Shown here in pieces: positions 54,366-64,000 of a DNA stretch of 64,000 nt (within the stretch, counting starts at the first letter, position 1; every line of letters begins with the position of its first letter). This stretch comes from Triplophysa rosa (taxonomy: Eukaryota > Chordata > Actinopteri > Cypriniformes > Nemacheilidae), in contig NC_079890.1 of assembly GCF_024868665.1 (NCBI RefSeq), forward strand, positions 5,054,361 to 5,118,360, read 5' to 3'. A program made the translations under genes and the position numbers. The notes under the pieces are model-generated. The model did no database searches. It was not told where the DNA came from and saw nothing but the letters and a program-made list of their open reading frames with translations.

Positions 54366-55606
54366 CTGCCAAGACAAAAGATTGTAAATATAAAGATATA
54401 AATCTAAATCAACAAAGCTAAACCGAAGAGCAAAACGATTTGGGAAGCATACCATTGGCTAACAGATTTGACATTCTCCAGTCATGTTGAAAACACCATG
54501 CTCTAAGAAAGTACTTAAGCACTTATTTGTGAACAGGGTTCATGGCAGAAGGAGAACTCTTCTGTGTGGAGCTTGAACTTTTCAACTCCTTGCAAGGCAG
54601 TTGTGATGGTCAGTTCTTCTTTTTCTCAAATGCATTATTTTAATACTGTCATTTGTATTGCGTTTACCAGCATTTGGACAGATTTACAGTACCTATAAAG
54701 TGTACATGCAGGCTGCTCTACCAAACAGAAATGCTCTCACTGCTTATAGCAAAAATAACATGCTTAGGCAAACAACACAAGATATATACACATTTTAAAT
54801 AAAAAAATTGTCATCATTAACACACCCTTATATTCCAAACTTGTATGACTTTATTCTGTGCAACCTAAAGTGAAATATTTTGCAGAAGAAAAACAAAATC
54901 CAGAGGAACTGACAGATGTTTACCAATTCAATATGCTAAATAATCTCCATATGTGTTCTAGGTGTTACAAAATCTGGTATTGTGACAGCCCTATTGTGTT
55001 TCACAAAGGAAAGAAAATATTTTTTATGGCTCAGTGTTTAACACGCATATCAAATTATACCACAAGTTAAACTACTGGAGAGGTTTAACTGAAAATAAAG
55101 ATATTACACATATCTAACACAAACCATACGCCTGGTCACTTTAAACTATCAAAACAAAACATGAAGACGTGAAGAAAATCTCTTTGAACGGGTTTTAAAG
55201 CGTTGGGGTTTGCAGTTTTTCTGCGTAATGCTAGTAGACATCTTCGATTGCCGTCAAGTAAGTTGGCTTGGCTAACGGATGCGGTGAGGGTGTGGTTGTT
55301 GTTGGGGTTCAGGGTTTGATGGTTCAGAATGAAGTTATGGTCGCAGTGATGATTGTATGATAATCGTCTTTTGCGAGGCGATGTTTGATCTTAAAACGCA
55401 TAACCAGACTTATTTCAGTACATATAATGCATCAACGCTGTAAATTGAGATATTGTTACAAAACAACTAACGGTATGACGCGCATTCCACAGGCTAAAGT
55501 GTCTTTGAAAATAACTCCTCTTTAATTATATTACATATACAGATCATATACAGATCAGTAGCCTACGACCCAACATGAAATAAGAAAACATCCGATGCAG
55601 ACATAC
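54366..55606. other. Probable leader intron of MYADM
   Basis: Non-coding on both strands as far as can be judged. CACACCCTTATATTCCAAAC + TTGTATGACTTTATTCTG at about 54820-54860 is another scrap of the dispersed cyprinid repeat seen at 37.97 and 42.68 kb. Confidence 0.4.
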
Positions 55607-55750
55607 CTTATACAGAATTTCACTTTATTCTAGGTTTTCTTTTCAACAAAAGACGAAAACGTGCTTTTTTCCTCTGACGCTGTCCAGATGTTCTCTTCCT
55701 TAACGGGACCCACTTCAATCCTCCACGCCCATTTACGTCCAAATAAGGTA
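55607..55750 (-). promoter_or_regulatory. myadm: Candidate 5' UTR exon of MYADM
   Basis: On the minus strand CTGTATAAG/GTATGTCTG at 55607/55606 is a donor-like site at the end of a non-coding stretch that includes CCCGTTAAGGAAGAG. It lies about 1.2 kb upstream of the coding exon. Inference only. Confidence 0.25.
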
Positions 55751-55889
55751 TATCCTTCTCTTACAATTTGTCCTCACGGTCTACATGTTTGAGTAGCCCC
55801 AGAGTGCAGGCTTGACGATGGGGCGGGACAACACATTTCGAAGGAGTGATCTGAAGGAGCTTATTGGCATAGAGAAGAGCACTGTCATG

Positions 55890-56595
55890 TAGGGTTGCAC
55901 AGTGTACCGGTGCTACGGTAGCATCGCGATGCTAAAACTTCAAAATACCCGCGATGCCTCTCTGTTTTTGAAACGGTAGTATCGTAGTACCGTAGTTAAT
56001 GTTGCATATGAGCATTAATATTCATTTGAACACTTACATCTGCCTTTTTGCGGTGTTTATCTCCTAAATGAATGTGTGTTTTGAATGTCTCGGACGAATG
56101 ATTCTAATTAGCGTTTTGAACGAGTTGGTTAAATGATTCACTAACTCAGTGGAAAATTGACGCCACCTACTGGCTGTCTTAGTTCTGCATTTAAAGTAAG
56201 CCTAATATTTCCCTTTATAAAGACTGCTGTATCAATTAAATTTGTCCAACATTTGAATTAGTTCCCACGTGAAAAATGATCTAGTGTACTTTAGTATTTA
56301 CTACAGTAAACTACTATAACTCATAGATACTAGTGTTTTTGAGTCTTACCATAGTAAACATAAGTAAACTACAGTATTTGCTACAATTTAACCAATTAGT
56401 ACAATTAATACAACAAAATATTATAGTGCAAAGTATAATACAGTTTACTATAGTAAATACAAAATGTTTCATCTAAATCTGTGTTTTTTGTATAGATTTG
56501 AATTATATGGCACAGCATCGTGATACTACTTGGTATCGAGATACTTCAGCTGGTATAGTATCGTAAGACATGTTTATGGTACCGTGACAACCCTA
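55890..56595. mobile_element. Non-autonomous hAT element next to the tRNA gene
   Basis: Ends TAGGGTTGCACAGTGTACCG and ATGGTACCGTGACAACCCTA, with 8-bp flanks CTGTCATG (55882-55889) and TTGTCATG (56596-56603) differing by one base. Interior has TAGTAT/GTATCG words and no transposase. Confidence 0.88.
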
Positions 56596-56606
56596 TTGTC
56601 ATGTAG

Positions 56607-56678
56607 TCCCTGGTGGTCTAGTGGTTAGGATTCGGCGCTCTCACCGCCGCGGCCCGGGTTCGATTCCCGGTCAGGGAA
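56607..56678 (+). tRNA. tRNA-Glu (CTC)
   Basis: 72 nt, no intron, fold readable by eye. Acceptor 5' TCCCTGG pairs with 3' TCAGGGA (one G-T). The A-box region TGGTCTAGTGGTTAGGA forms the D arm. The anticodon loop has CTC in GCGCTCTCACCGC. The T arm CCGGGTTCGATTCCCGG contains the B box. CCA is not encoded, as usual in eukaryotes. It looks functional. Its 5' flank is only 11 bp from a hAT insertion. Confidence 0.96.
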
Positions 56679-56685
56679 CTAAGTC

Positions 56686-56689
56686 TTTT
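56686..56689 (+). terminator. Pol III terminator of tRNA-Glu
   Basis: TTTT eight bases after the end of the tRNA body (AAGTCTTTTCG). Confidence 0.8.
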
Positions 56690-57189
56690 CGTAAATGAAA
56701 TCAATGCTTGCACAGAACACGTACTCGCGTTAAATTGTATTATACAAACATGTATGTTTAATGGTCAACAGAATAATACAGACACTCACACGCCTTTCTT
56801 CTCTAACTACTGGACAAATGGCACCAAAGGGAGAATGTCTCAGAATCCAACCGATAGAGGGCGATCGAGAGTCTGTTTGCCTTTCTAGTTCCCAAACATT
56901 AAACCAAGGATGATGGTTTTATTCCTGAATGGCGAAAGCTTGAACATCAGCTTGGAATATCACTACCAGTCAAAGACCAGCAGATCATCTAACTTTTGGA
57001 AGCAATAGGGCAACATCAACTTTAAAGGTCCATATAGCAGGAATCCAAAAAGACGCATCCAAAAGACGGGACAGGCCGGGATTCAAGCCGTTGCGGACCT
57101 ATTCAAGGATCAAATGAATCTCGCTAGCCACCGAATTAGCGCGTGAAACCGCAAAAAATCGACTTGTAATTGAGTCCCAAAACAAAGGC

Positions 57190-57390
57190 ATCCCGTTGGA
57201 GTTTGATTGCGTCTTAGGAGCGTCAGGATCTTGTGAATTGTTCGGCGCTCCGGCGTTGTTTCGCACGCGCGTGAAGGTGAAAGCCCGCAGCCGCCGGAGT
57301 CAAGCTAGCGTGCGGCGCCAGTCCGTACGCGGCGGCGGTGATGTGCGCCCTGCGGCCTCTCGTACACAGGAAACATCGCGTTTCTAATGT
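57190..57390 (+). promoter_or_regulatory. CpG-rich block, probable promoter / noncoding first exon
   Basis: A sharp rise in CG dinucleotides (CGGCGCTCCGGCG, CACGCGCGTG, GTACGCGGCGGCGG) in an otherwise AT-rich region. It is placed about 0.9 kb before a plus-strand coding exon. The open frame at 57196-57387 is rich in Arg and Ser as expected of GC-rich non-coding DNA, so I do not call it a gene. Confidence 0.45.
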
Positions 57391-58239
57391 TAATTTTCGG
57401 CCAGCAGTGTGTCATTGGTGATTGTCGCTAAAACACTGAAATCTATGTTGCAGGTGTTTAGTTGTGGACATGTGTAAGCAGCTGCATTATCTGACTGTCA
57501 CCACTGTGATTTGCTGTTAATTGATGTGGTTTATTGGAGATAATGCACTTTATTTCCTCTAACACTGTGTTAGTTTGTGTGTGTGCCTGCTTGTATGCAT
57601 CCTGCTATTCAGCCTATGGTTTGATTTTTAATAATTTCACTGCAGCGCAAGCAGACTTTATTTGCCCCCAAAGACTAGACACACCGTGTTAGCAAGAACT
57701 GTATGACCAACTGTGACTCATACACGCAGTATCTAATTGACACACTGTAGTGGTCATGTAAGCCACACAATAATGGGAGAAAAGCTTTTAAAAATCCATC
57801 ATTATTTTGTGTTGAAGAATTATTTTGAAGCAAATTGTTGACACCTCTGCAGGCTGGTTAGATGTGTTGGTCTGAAGTGCAGGAAGATTGTTAAATTCTC
57901 CATAATCGTTGTTCAGTAAACTTGAAGCACCAGGGTAATACAGAAAGGTTTACTGCAAGAGAATGCTTAGTTGACACTAGGACAATACAAGCAACTGAGA
58001 AGACTTACAGTGGTTAACTGACCTTATGTGGACATTACATGTTTGTTGATCAAACGGGACGATGATGAGGATGACCACTTTGTTCCACCGAATGAGACTT
58101 TAACCACTGCAGTGGTGAAATGATAAAACCCAACTAAAGGAGTCCAAAAAGATACAACTGACCTTCCATTACTGACATGATCTCAAACTGACACTGTACT
58201 ACAAAAGTCAATTGGACAAACCTCTGACGGTTTGCAGCC
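57391..58239. other. Probable leader region or intron of the plus-strand gene
   Basis: No open frame of note. TTTGCAG directly before CCATGAG (58232-58238) could be an acceptor. Confidence 0.3.
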
Positions 58240-58274
58240 ATGAGTCTTCGACATCCAACCTCTACTCTGGACAG
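58240..58274 (+). CDS. Probable first coding exon of an unidentified plus-strand gene
   Basis: ATG in a strong Kozak context (GCAGCCATGA) encodes MSLRHPTSTLDR and meets a perfect donor GGACAG/GTGAGT after 35 nt (phase 2). Together with the CpG-rich block upstream it looks like the start of a large gene that leaves the window to the right. Twelve residues do not identify the family. Confidence 0.45.
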
Positions 58275-58446
58275 GTGAGTTTATTTTCTTTTATAGTAAG
58301 TGTATACTAATTGTTTTAATGCTAAAGTGCCCAGTAACAAATTCCATAGGTATTTTCTTATGAGTTTATAAATACGGTATTCTATTGTTTCAGTGACAAC
58401 TTTCGTTTGTTTACACTTTAATAGTGATAGAATGTATACTTTTTGC

Positions 58447-59662
58447 TAGAGGTCGACCGATACGGGTTTTCTCTGGCCAGTGGCCAATGCCGATTTTTAT
58501 AAATCAGGCCAGCCGATGGCCTGATTTATAAAAAGACAGCCATCTTCATCTCATTTAATCTAATTAAGTAATAAGAAGTGATACAGAATATTGCTTAAAT
58601 TAAACATTTATTGAAGACATGTCTCTTCAAATCAGTGCACTTGATTGAGAAAGATTGAGTAAGTGTTTATTGCAGGGCACAAGATAGCAGTCTAATTCAT
58701 AGTAATAATACATTGCTCAAAACTTTTAAGCACATTCTCAAACTGTTCTGAAGCATGCTTTTTGTTTATGTTTGTTGGCAGACACTGCTATTAGTCAAAT
58801 GGTCATAATCTAAGTTAAAAAAAAATACTCATATAACACAGCTCATAACCTGCTGCTCATAACTGCGTTTTAGTTATATTTAGCTTTTAGCCTTTTTCTA
58901 GCCTGACAGGAAAGTAGACGCTGTTGTGCTCGAACGCGTTTAAACGGCCGCAAAAGACCGCATTCGGACATAATCCGTAAACGAGGGGAAACAACAAGTC
59001 AGGATTTCAATTTTGGCTGAAGACTTAAACGTTTGGATTAATGACGAAAAACCAAGCAAGCAGAATGTTTTCTCGCCATTTCAGATTTCAAACACACACT
59101 TACAGTGTTCAGCGTGTCTTGTGGCTGTCAGAGCAGAAAAAAACTGCTTTTCTCTGTATGTTTATCTGCCACGGTTGCGTTCACATGTAAATTGTGTGCA
59201 CTTCTTTCGTGCATTTGAAAGATCGACCAAAACGCATCTTAATACCAAGTATAAACAGAGTCCGACCCACAGACAATTTAGCCGCTGGGCTCGTCACCAG
59301 GTTGTGGTACCCGTGCATTCATGTAGCCTAAACTATGTGGTTGAAGGCTCGCTAACAATAGAGTTCCAAAAAGTTACTTGCATTCTCAAGTAGCATCATA
59401 TTTAATCAATGAAATATATACAGCTAGATTAAGAACGAAGGATAAAAACAATTTAAGTCTTGCCGTTTTCTTGTGAAGTTAGTTATCAGGTAGTTAAAAA
59501 GTTAGCAGGCAGAGGGGGACATCACAGTGTTATGCCGCAAGAGGCAGCGTCGCATGTTCCACAGTAACTCTTAGCTGCTCACAGATGCACCTGCCTGTTA
59601 ATCGGCCTAGTTTGCGCCTATTAATAAAAAACCCCAAAATCCGATCAATCGGTCGACTTCTA
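58447..59662. mobile_element. Non-autonomous hAT element
   Basis: Ends TAGAGGTCGACCGATACGGG and AATCGGTCGACTTCTA, with 8-bp flanks CTTTTTGC (58439-58446) and GTTTTTGC (59663-59670) differing by one base. No transposase was recognised. It probably lies in the first intron of the plus-strand gene. Confidence 0.88.
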
Positions 59663-59670
59663 GTTTTTGC

Positions 59671-60593
59671 ACACTCAAAAGTACACTCGACTCTAAGATC
59701 AGTTAGATCTTGTGTAACAACACAGATTTTCTGTACGTGAAATGTGCTTTTAAGTTTCCTTGTTTCCATTTTAATCTATCCACTATTAAAGCAGTGTTTG
59801 TGGTTGCTTGAGGAATTATGGCACATTTACAGACCAAGGAGCCTTGATTTTTAATTCTGTCTATCATAGGATGTTTCACTCCACTTTTTTTATGACGCAG
59901 AGTCTAATGGTAGGTCCGACTTGGAAGTAAAAAAAAGCCTTAAGAGACACTGCCAAATGTGCTTGTTTTACTTAGTTTCATAAGTCCTACTTAGTTTAGT
60001 GGCAGAGTGATACAAACAGTGAAGCGGTTTCCGTGGTGATAATGGTGGAATATCACATGGCTCTCAGCCAATCAGGTTCGAGAACCAGAAAGAACTGTTG
60101 TATAAAAATGTATAGTAATAGCGTCAGTAACAGTCTTTCACTATAGATTGTCTGTTTCTATGATGTCGTCCCCATGTTAAATGTTTTCCTCAATTTTCAT
60201 TCTTTGTCTTTAGTTTTCTCTCTTTCTCATAGTTATTCCTTGCTTCTCTTTTTCATGCTTCCTCTTAGTCCTTTTGCTGCTTGGTGAGTTTTCATTATGT
60301 TTTTTTTTGTCTGTTCTTGTGTAATTGGTGATTAACTAAGATGTATTGGCAAGTCTGGTAAATTTACAAATAATTGCCATGATTTGATAACCATACCCAC
60401 TTGACCATTGTCAATCTTAAATAATGTTCAATATAAGATAATGGTACATATGCACCTTGAATATTTTGTTAGACTGCCTTTAGCTTTGTCCGAAATTACA
60501 TTAATTTTGGGCCAAGATCTTGTATAGTTGACTGGAGAGTCATACCAAGTCCACCAGGTCCTCTCCAGTACATTCCCAAGGTGTTTCAGGAGA
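59671..60593. other. Non-coding, nothing recognised
   Basis: Likely intron of the plus-strand gene. No exon was recognised. Confidence 0.3.
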
Positions 60594-60873
60594 GTAAAGC
60601 CCATTGCACCTTGAGTCTGAAATTTGCGTCCGAAATTTCCGTACGTTAAAAAATAAATATGACCTGACATTGCACTGCCTCCGATATCTTCGTCCGTCAT
60701 AAAAAAATTCGGACCGGGTTCGATTTTCTGCGTTTTTCGCATCCGTCAAGCATTTTGAGTGGCCTTTTTTAACAATTCAGAGACACCGTACAAACGAGAG
60801 CCAAATACGAAAAAACGCATACGGATTGCGTATATGCGCAATTTCGGACTGTATGTGCAAAGACCTTTAGACC
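60594..60873. mobile_element. Probable short MITE
   Basis: CCATTGCACCTTGAGTCTGA + AATTTGCG at the left and, reverse-complemented, CTTTGCACATACAGTCCGAA + ATTGCG at the right look like diverged TIRs. TAA (left) and TTA (right) adjoin, so a Harbinger-type origin is possible. The minus-strand open frames inside are not coding. Confidence 0.45.
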
Positions 60874-61007
60874 TCTGAAAAATGTCCACATTAAATCAAA
60901 ATTGACCCATTAATTAAACAAAAGTGAATTCATCCAAGATGTCTTAGTAATCAAAATCTGAAAATGTCCCCCTGGAATTGTTGGCTCTTTGATGACATCA
61001 GTTTGAT

Positions 61008-62030
61008 ACAGTGCCCTCCACTATTATTGGCTCCCTTGGTAAATATGAGCAAAGAAGGCTGTAAAAATAAATCTGCATTGTTTCTCGTTTTGATCTTTTA
61101 TTTCAAAAATCTACAAAATTCCAACAATTCATTGAAGGAAAACAATTTGAAGTAGGGAGAATATCACATTGTAAAAAAAATGTTTTTCTTCCATACATGT
61201 TGGCAACACTTATTGGCACCCTTGTATTTAATACACTCCGCAACCTTCAATTTTTCAGTCTGTTGAGGTTTGAAATTACATTGAGAGTCATCCGAGTCCA
61301 TTCCTCCGTAAAGAATTTCTCCAGATCCTTCAAATGTTGGTGCTCCCTCTTCTTCAGTTCATCCCACTCATTTTCTATAGGGTTCAGGTCAGGGAACTGG
61401 GATGGCTATGGCCCATTTTTTGTTGATTTGGATGTTTGTTTTCAACCAATGTGCTGATGGAAGATCTAACCACGACCCTTCGAATATTTCTATAAGAGCA
61501 AGTCAGGTTTTGATTTTTATATCTGCTGGTATTTGATTTAATACATGATGCCATGTATCTGTTCAAGATGTCCACAACCTCTGGTGTAAAAGTAGGTCCA
61601 CAACAATGAAGATCTGGTGGTATATTTGAAGATCTGGTGGTATATTTAACTGTGGACATGGGGAATTTTTTATCCAAACCTATCTTGTGTTATTGCTGTC
61701 AAAAATTAATTTCATATGGCCTTAGACCCCAGTCCTGTTTGAAGTTCCAGTATGGCAGATTAAAATGGTGGAGTTTATTTTTGCATGAGAGCAGAAGATT
61801 TGTTTCTTGAACAGTGTCCCAAGCAACTTGTGGTGATGGAGGTGCAGTTTTCCTTTATTATTTTTTTTTTTTTCTGACACTAAAATTGAACAAATTTCTG
61901 CAATTCTCCATCTGTGCTCTTTGAAAAGTCTTTGGCCACTCAACATATTCTCTTTGCTGTGCATTAAGACAATATAGACACTCTTTCAGGCAGATTTGCA
62001 ACATCTCCAGTCCATTAAAGGGAACCAAGG
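61008..62030 (-). mobile_element. Degenerate Tc1/mariner element
   Basis: The left end after TA is CAGTGCCCTCCACTATTATT + GGCTCCCTTGGTAAATATGAGCAAAGAAGG, a typical fish Tc1-like TIR. GGTTCAGGTCAGGGAACTGG + GATGGCTATGGCCC (61382-61415) and the CTTGTGGTGATGGAGGTGCA words (61829) are antisense to the Tc1 transposase gene, so the coding strand is minus. Frames are broken and the right TIR was not found. Confidence 0.75.
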
Positions 62031-62052
62031 GTATAGAGAGATGTATGGCTTA

Positions 62053-63616
62053 TAGGGGTGTAACGATACAACAATGCCACGGTTCGGTTCATACGACGGT
62101 TTTGGGACCACGGTTCGGTTCGATGTGAGGGCAGGGTTCATGCCATGGCACAAGCAATGCTACAGAACACAAGAATCGTTTTAACTTAATAATCATAACA
62201 ACAACAATTTAACTTGTTTATTGAACTTTATTGACTTTAGTTTATATATTTTTTAGAGCAGTAAGCCTCAGTAAACAAAAATTAAATAAATAACACTAAT
62301 GTAAACTTAAACTTGTCAGAACAGGGCTCTGGACTAACACTTGAGAGAGGTGGCACCAGCCATTAATTTAATAGCACCAGAGTCGTGAGGTGAGGTATAA
62401 AAAAGAATCACTAAAACTTCATTGAAATGTATTTAATACATTAATAAATCAATTAGATATTAATACAAATCATTGTTTATGATAGAATTATTTTATTGTA
62501 TATGTAAACTCTCTATCAACACTTTACCATATTTAAAGCACATCTTTCTTAAAGCTACTTTCGTTTCCGTTATTTGTTGTGAAAAACTCCTATTAGAGAA
62601 CACAATTCCTTTAATATCAGTGAGTGTTTTTGGGCCCGTCCTTTGTTGTTTGATGAACATTATAAACAGAGATCTTTATTATGCTGCTGGCCCTTTAAGA
62701 GCTCGTGCAATATACTGGAACACACGTTTTGTTTCCCAACTGTTTGGTCACGAAATACAAGGTTTCTTTTTAATATGGGAATTTTTACGTTATTTTGTGT
62801 TTATATGTCCGTTCCAGAGTAAAAAGGTGTAAAAGAGAACTCTGTTTAGTATTTTGTGCTCTGACTCTCTGGGCGCGTATCTCAAACAACCCGCGAGACC
62901 TGAAGGCTTTTAGTGATTATTCTTCATGAAAGCTGCATTGATACACGTTTGGCTTCTATCAATAGCGACTTACAAATAAATAGTATTAAGCATGATGTAT
63001 AACGTTTTGTATGCTTTGCAGTATTGTTAGAGATCTTTATACAATAGTTCAGTGCTTAAAGTTTAAACACATGTTTCCTGCATTAGTTTCACATGCATAC
63101 AATACTCGCAAACACATTTAATATGTTTGCTGTTTTGTACCTTAGCCGGGGAAATTCTTGTATTCTGCATATTTATTTCAGTTGCAAGATGCTCTTTCGG
63201 TCCTTCGCCTCTTACCTGCGAATTACGTTTTTGGGGGCGGGGGCACTGATGGATAAATGAAGGAGACCGCAGCGTATTTTTGGAAAGTCGCGTGACTGTT
63301 TAAAACACAGATATCACTTAGACGCTTTTAGGGAGAATTAGTTACTGAATATGTCTTTGTTGTTTCTGTCAATCTATCTGCATTCTGGGCATTAACAATG
63401 CACTGTCATCACATTATTGAGCGTGATCAAAAGTTGCTGCACTGCTGCTTCAGCTTGCGAAGTGATATGCTCTAACCTGCGCTAGGAAAAGTCACAGCTG
63501 ACGCATGTGATCGATGCGGCCGGGGGTTCGTGGTACACCATGGGAGTTTCGCGGTTCGTATCGAGGGAGGTGTATCGCGGATCATTCGGTTCGGTTCGAA
63601 AATCGTTACACCCCTA
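62053..63616. mobile_element. Non-autonomous hAT element
   Basis: Ends TAGGGGTGTAACGATACAAC and CGAAAATCGTTACACCCCTA, with a perfect 8-bp duplication ATGGCTTA (62045-62052 and 63617-63624). 1564 bp. The subterminal regions are rich in GGTTCGGTTC words, and no transposase was recognised. Confidence 0.95.
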
Positions 63617-63624
63617 ATGGCTTA

Positions 63625-63971
63625 ATACGTTGTAATAGCCTTACACTACTAGCATTTGTCGTTAGAAATGCTTGATGATGTAAAATGGTTGCACGCACAG
63701 GCAGCCAAACTGAACACAGACACGCTAATCAGTTCTTCAGTAAATATAAGGTGCTGTAGGATAAAAAAATATATAAAAATAATAAAGAAAATAAAGACGC
63801 TATTTTGTGTATTTTCATACATTTTAATGTTGTTGATCAGAAACAATACAAACATGCATATTAATAACCAAAATCATTGCGAATTTAATATATACACAAT
63901 GTTTTTAGCCAATATAAAATGCATTTTATCCAGATTTTGACCTTTGATGTTGATTTATCAACATCAGTAGC
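63625..63971. other. Non-coding, nothing recognised
   Basis: AT-rich. Open frames on both strands are low-complexity. Confidence 0.3.
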
Positions 63972-64000
63972 TAGGGATGCACCGATACCATTTTTTTAAA
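63972..64000. mobile_element. Left end of another hAT-like element, cut by the window edge
   Basis: TAGGGATGCACCGATACCAT has the TAGGGxTGxACCGAT look of the hAT termini above. The rest lies outside the window, so no duplication can be checked. Confidence 0.5.

Noticed and set aside
54366..55606. Additional coding exon of MYADM
   Set aside because: The coding region is complete in a single exon with the expected length and two MARVEL domains. The upstream splice site only implies a 5' UTR exon.
57196..57387. 63-codon Arg/Ser-rich frame in the CpG-rich block
   Set aside because: Composition follows the local GC content, and there is no start context or splice support. It is treated as a promoter/leader region.
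59013..59393. 126-codon frame inside the hAT at 58.4-59.7 kb
   Set aside because: It has no transposase or other recognisable motif and lies in a non-autonomous element. Probably chance.
62473..62832. 119-codon frame inside the hAT at 62.05-63.6 kb
   Set aside because: Hydrophobic AT-driven composition without hAT transposase motifs.

Overview
The window looks like nuclear DNA of a teleost fish, most likely a cyprinid. It has GT-AG split vertebrate genes (BLT-type leukotriene receptors, a GIMAP GTPase, MYADM), an AT-rich background, and a typical fish repeat load: hAT, Tc1 and Harbinger-like DNA elements, a DIRS1-type retroelement, L2/CR1/Rex-like and L1-like LINEs, LTR elements, and tRNA-derived SINEs with the cyprinid-type 3' core. 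Splicing, target-site duplications and similarities were read by eye; no database search was run.

Host genes, left to right. (1) 5.76-6.32 kb, minus: one exon (TM1-TM4) of a BLT1-like GPCR whose other exons leave the window to the left. (2) 28.26-30.84 kb, minus: an unrecognised gene built from five small exons that keep one frame (about 243 aa). It lies head-to-head with a plus-strand first exon at 30.94 kb across a 100-bp promoter with two inverted CCAAT boxes. (3) 37.17-39.59 kb, minus: a complete BLT2-like GPCR in four coding exons, including a 44-nt exon (389 aa). (4) 48.24-49.83 kb, minus: a GIMAP/AIG1 GTPase with a 7-nt first coding exon and a long Gly/Ala-rich hydrophobic tail (409 aa). 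(5) 53.44-54.32 kb, minus: MYADM, single coding exon, 293 aa. (6) 56.61 kb, plus: tRNA-Glu(CTC). (7) 57.2-58.27 kb, plus: a CpG-rich block and a probable first coding exon of a gene running off the right edge.

Mobile DNA fills most of the rest. 0.36-5.35 kb holds two LINEs and a DNA transposon with repeated internal motifs. 6.9-13 kb holds decayed hAT, LTR and SINE pieces and a second near-identical LINE. 14.7-17.0 kb is an LTR element with a gag-like ORF and a 30-bp proline-rich repeat. 17.7-27.7 kb is a DIRS1-type element interrupted by a LINE, a hAT that itself contains another hAT, and a second LINE fragment. 31.7-33.35 kb is a small LTR element, 33.8-35.2 kb a ZBED-type hAT transposase relic, and 40.6-44.3 kb two large palindromic elements. 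Solo LTRs lie at 35.2 and 46.7 kb. Further hATs lie at 55.9, 58.4, 62.05 and 63.97 kb, with a Tc1 relic at 61.0 kb.

The host genes are a small set of leukocyte-associated genes (two leukotriene B4 receptors, a GIMAP, MYADM), all on the minus strand. The two receptors recall the linked LTB4R/LTB4R2 pair of mammals, here pushed about 31 kb apart by transposons. I saw no convincing new multi-gene system. The most unusual items are the unrecognised gene with its compact divergent promoter, the tandem array of splice-donor-like units inside an LTR, and the DNA transposon with six dispersed copies of a motif.
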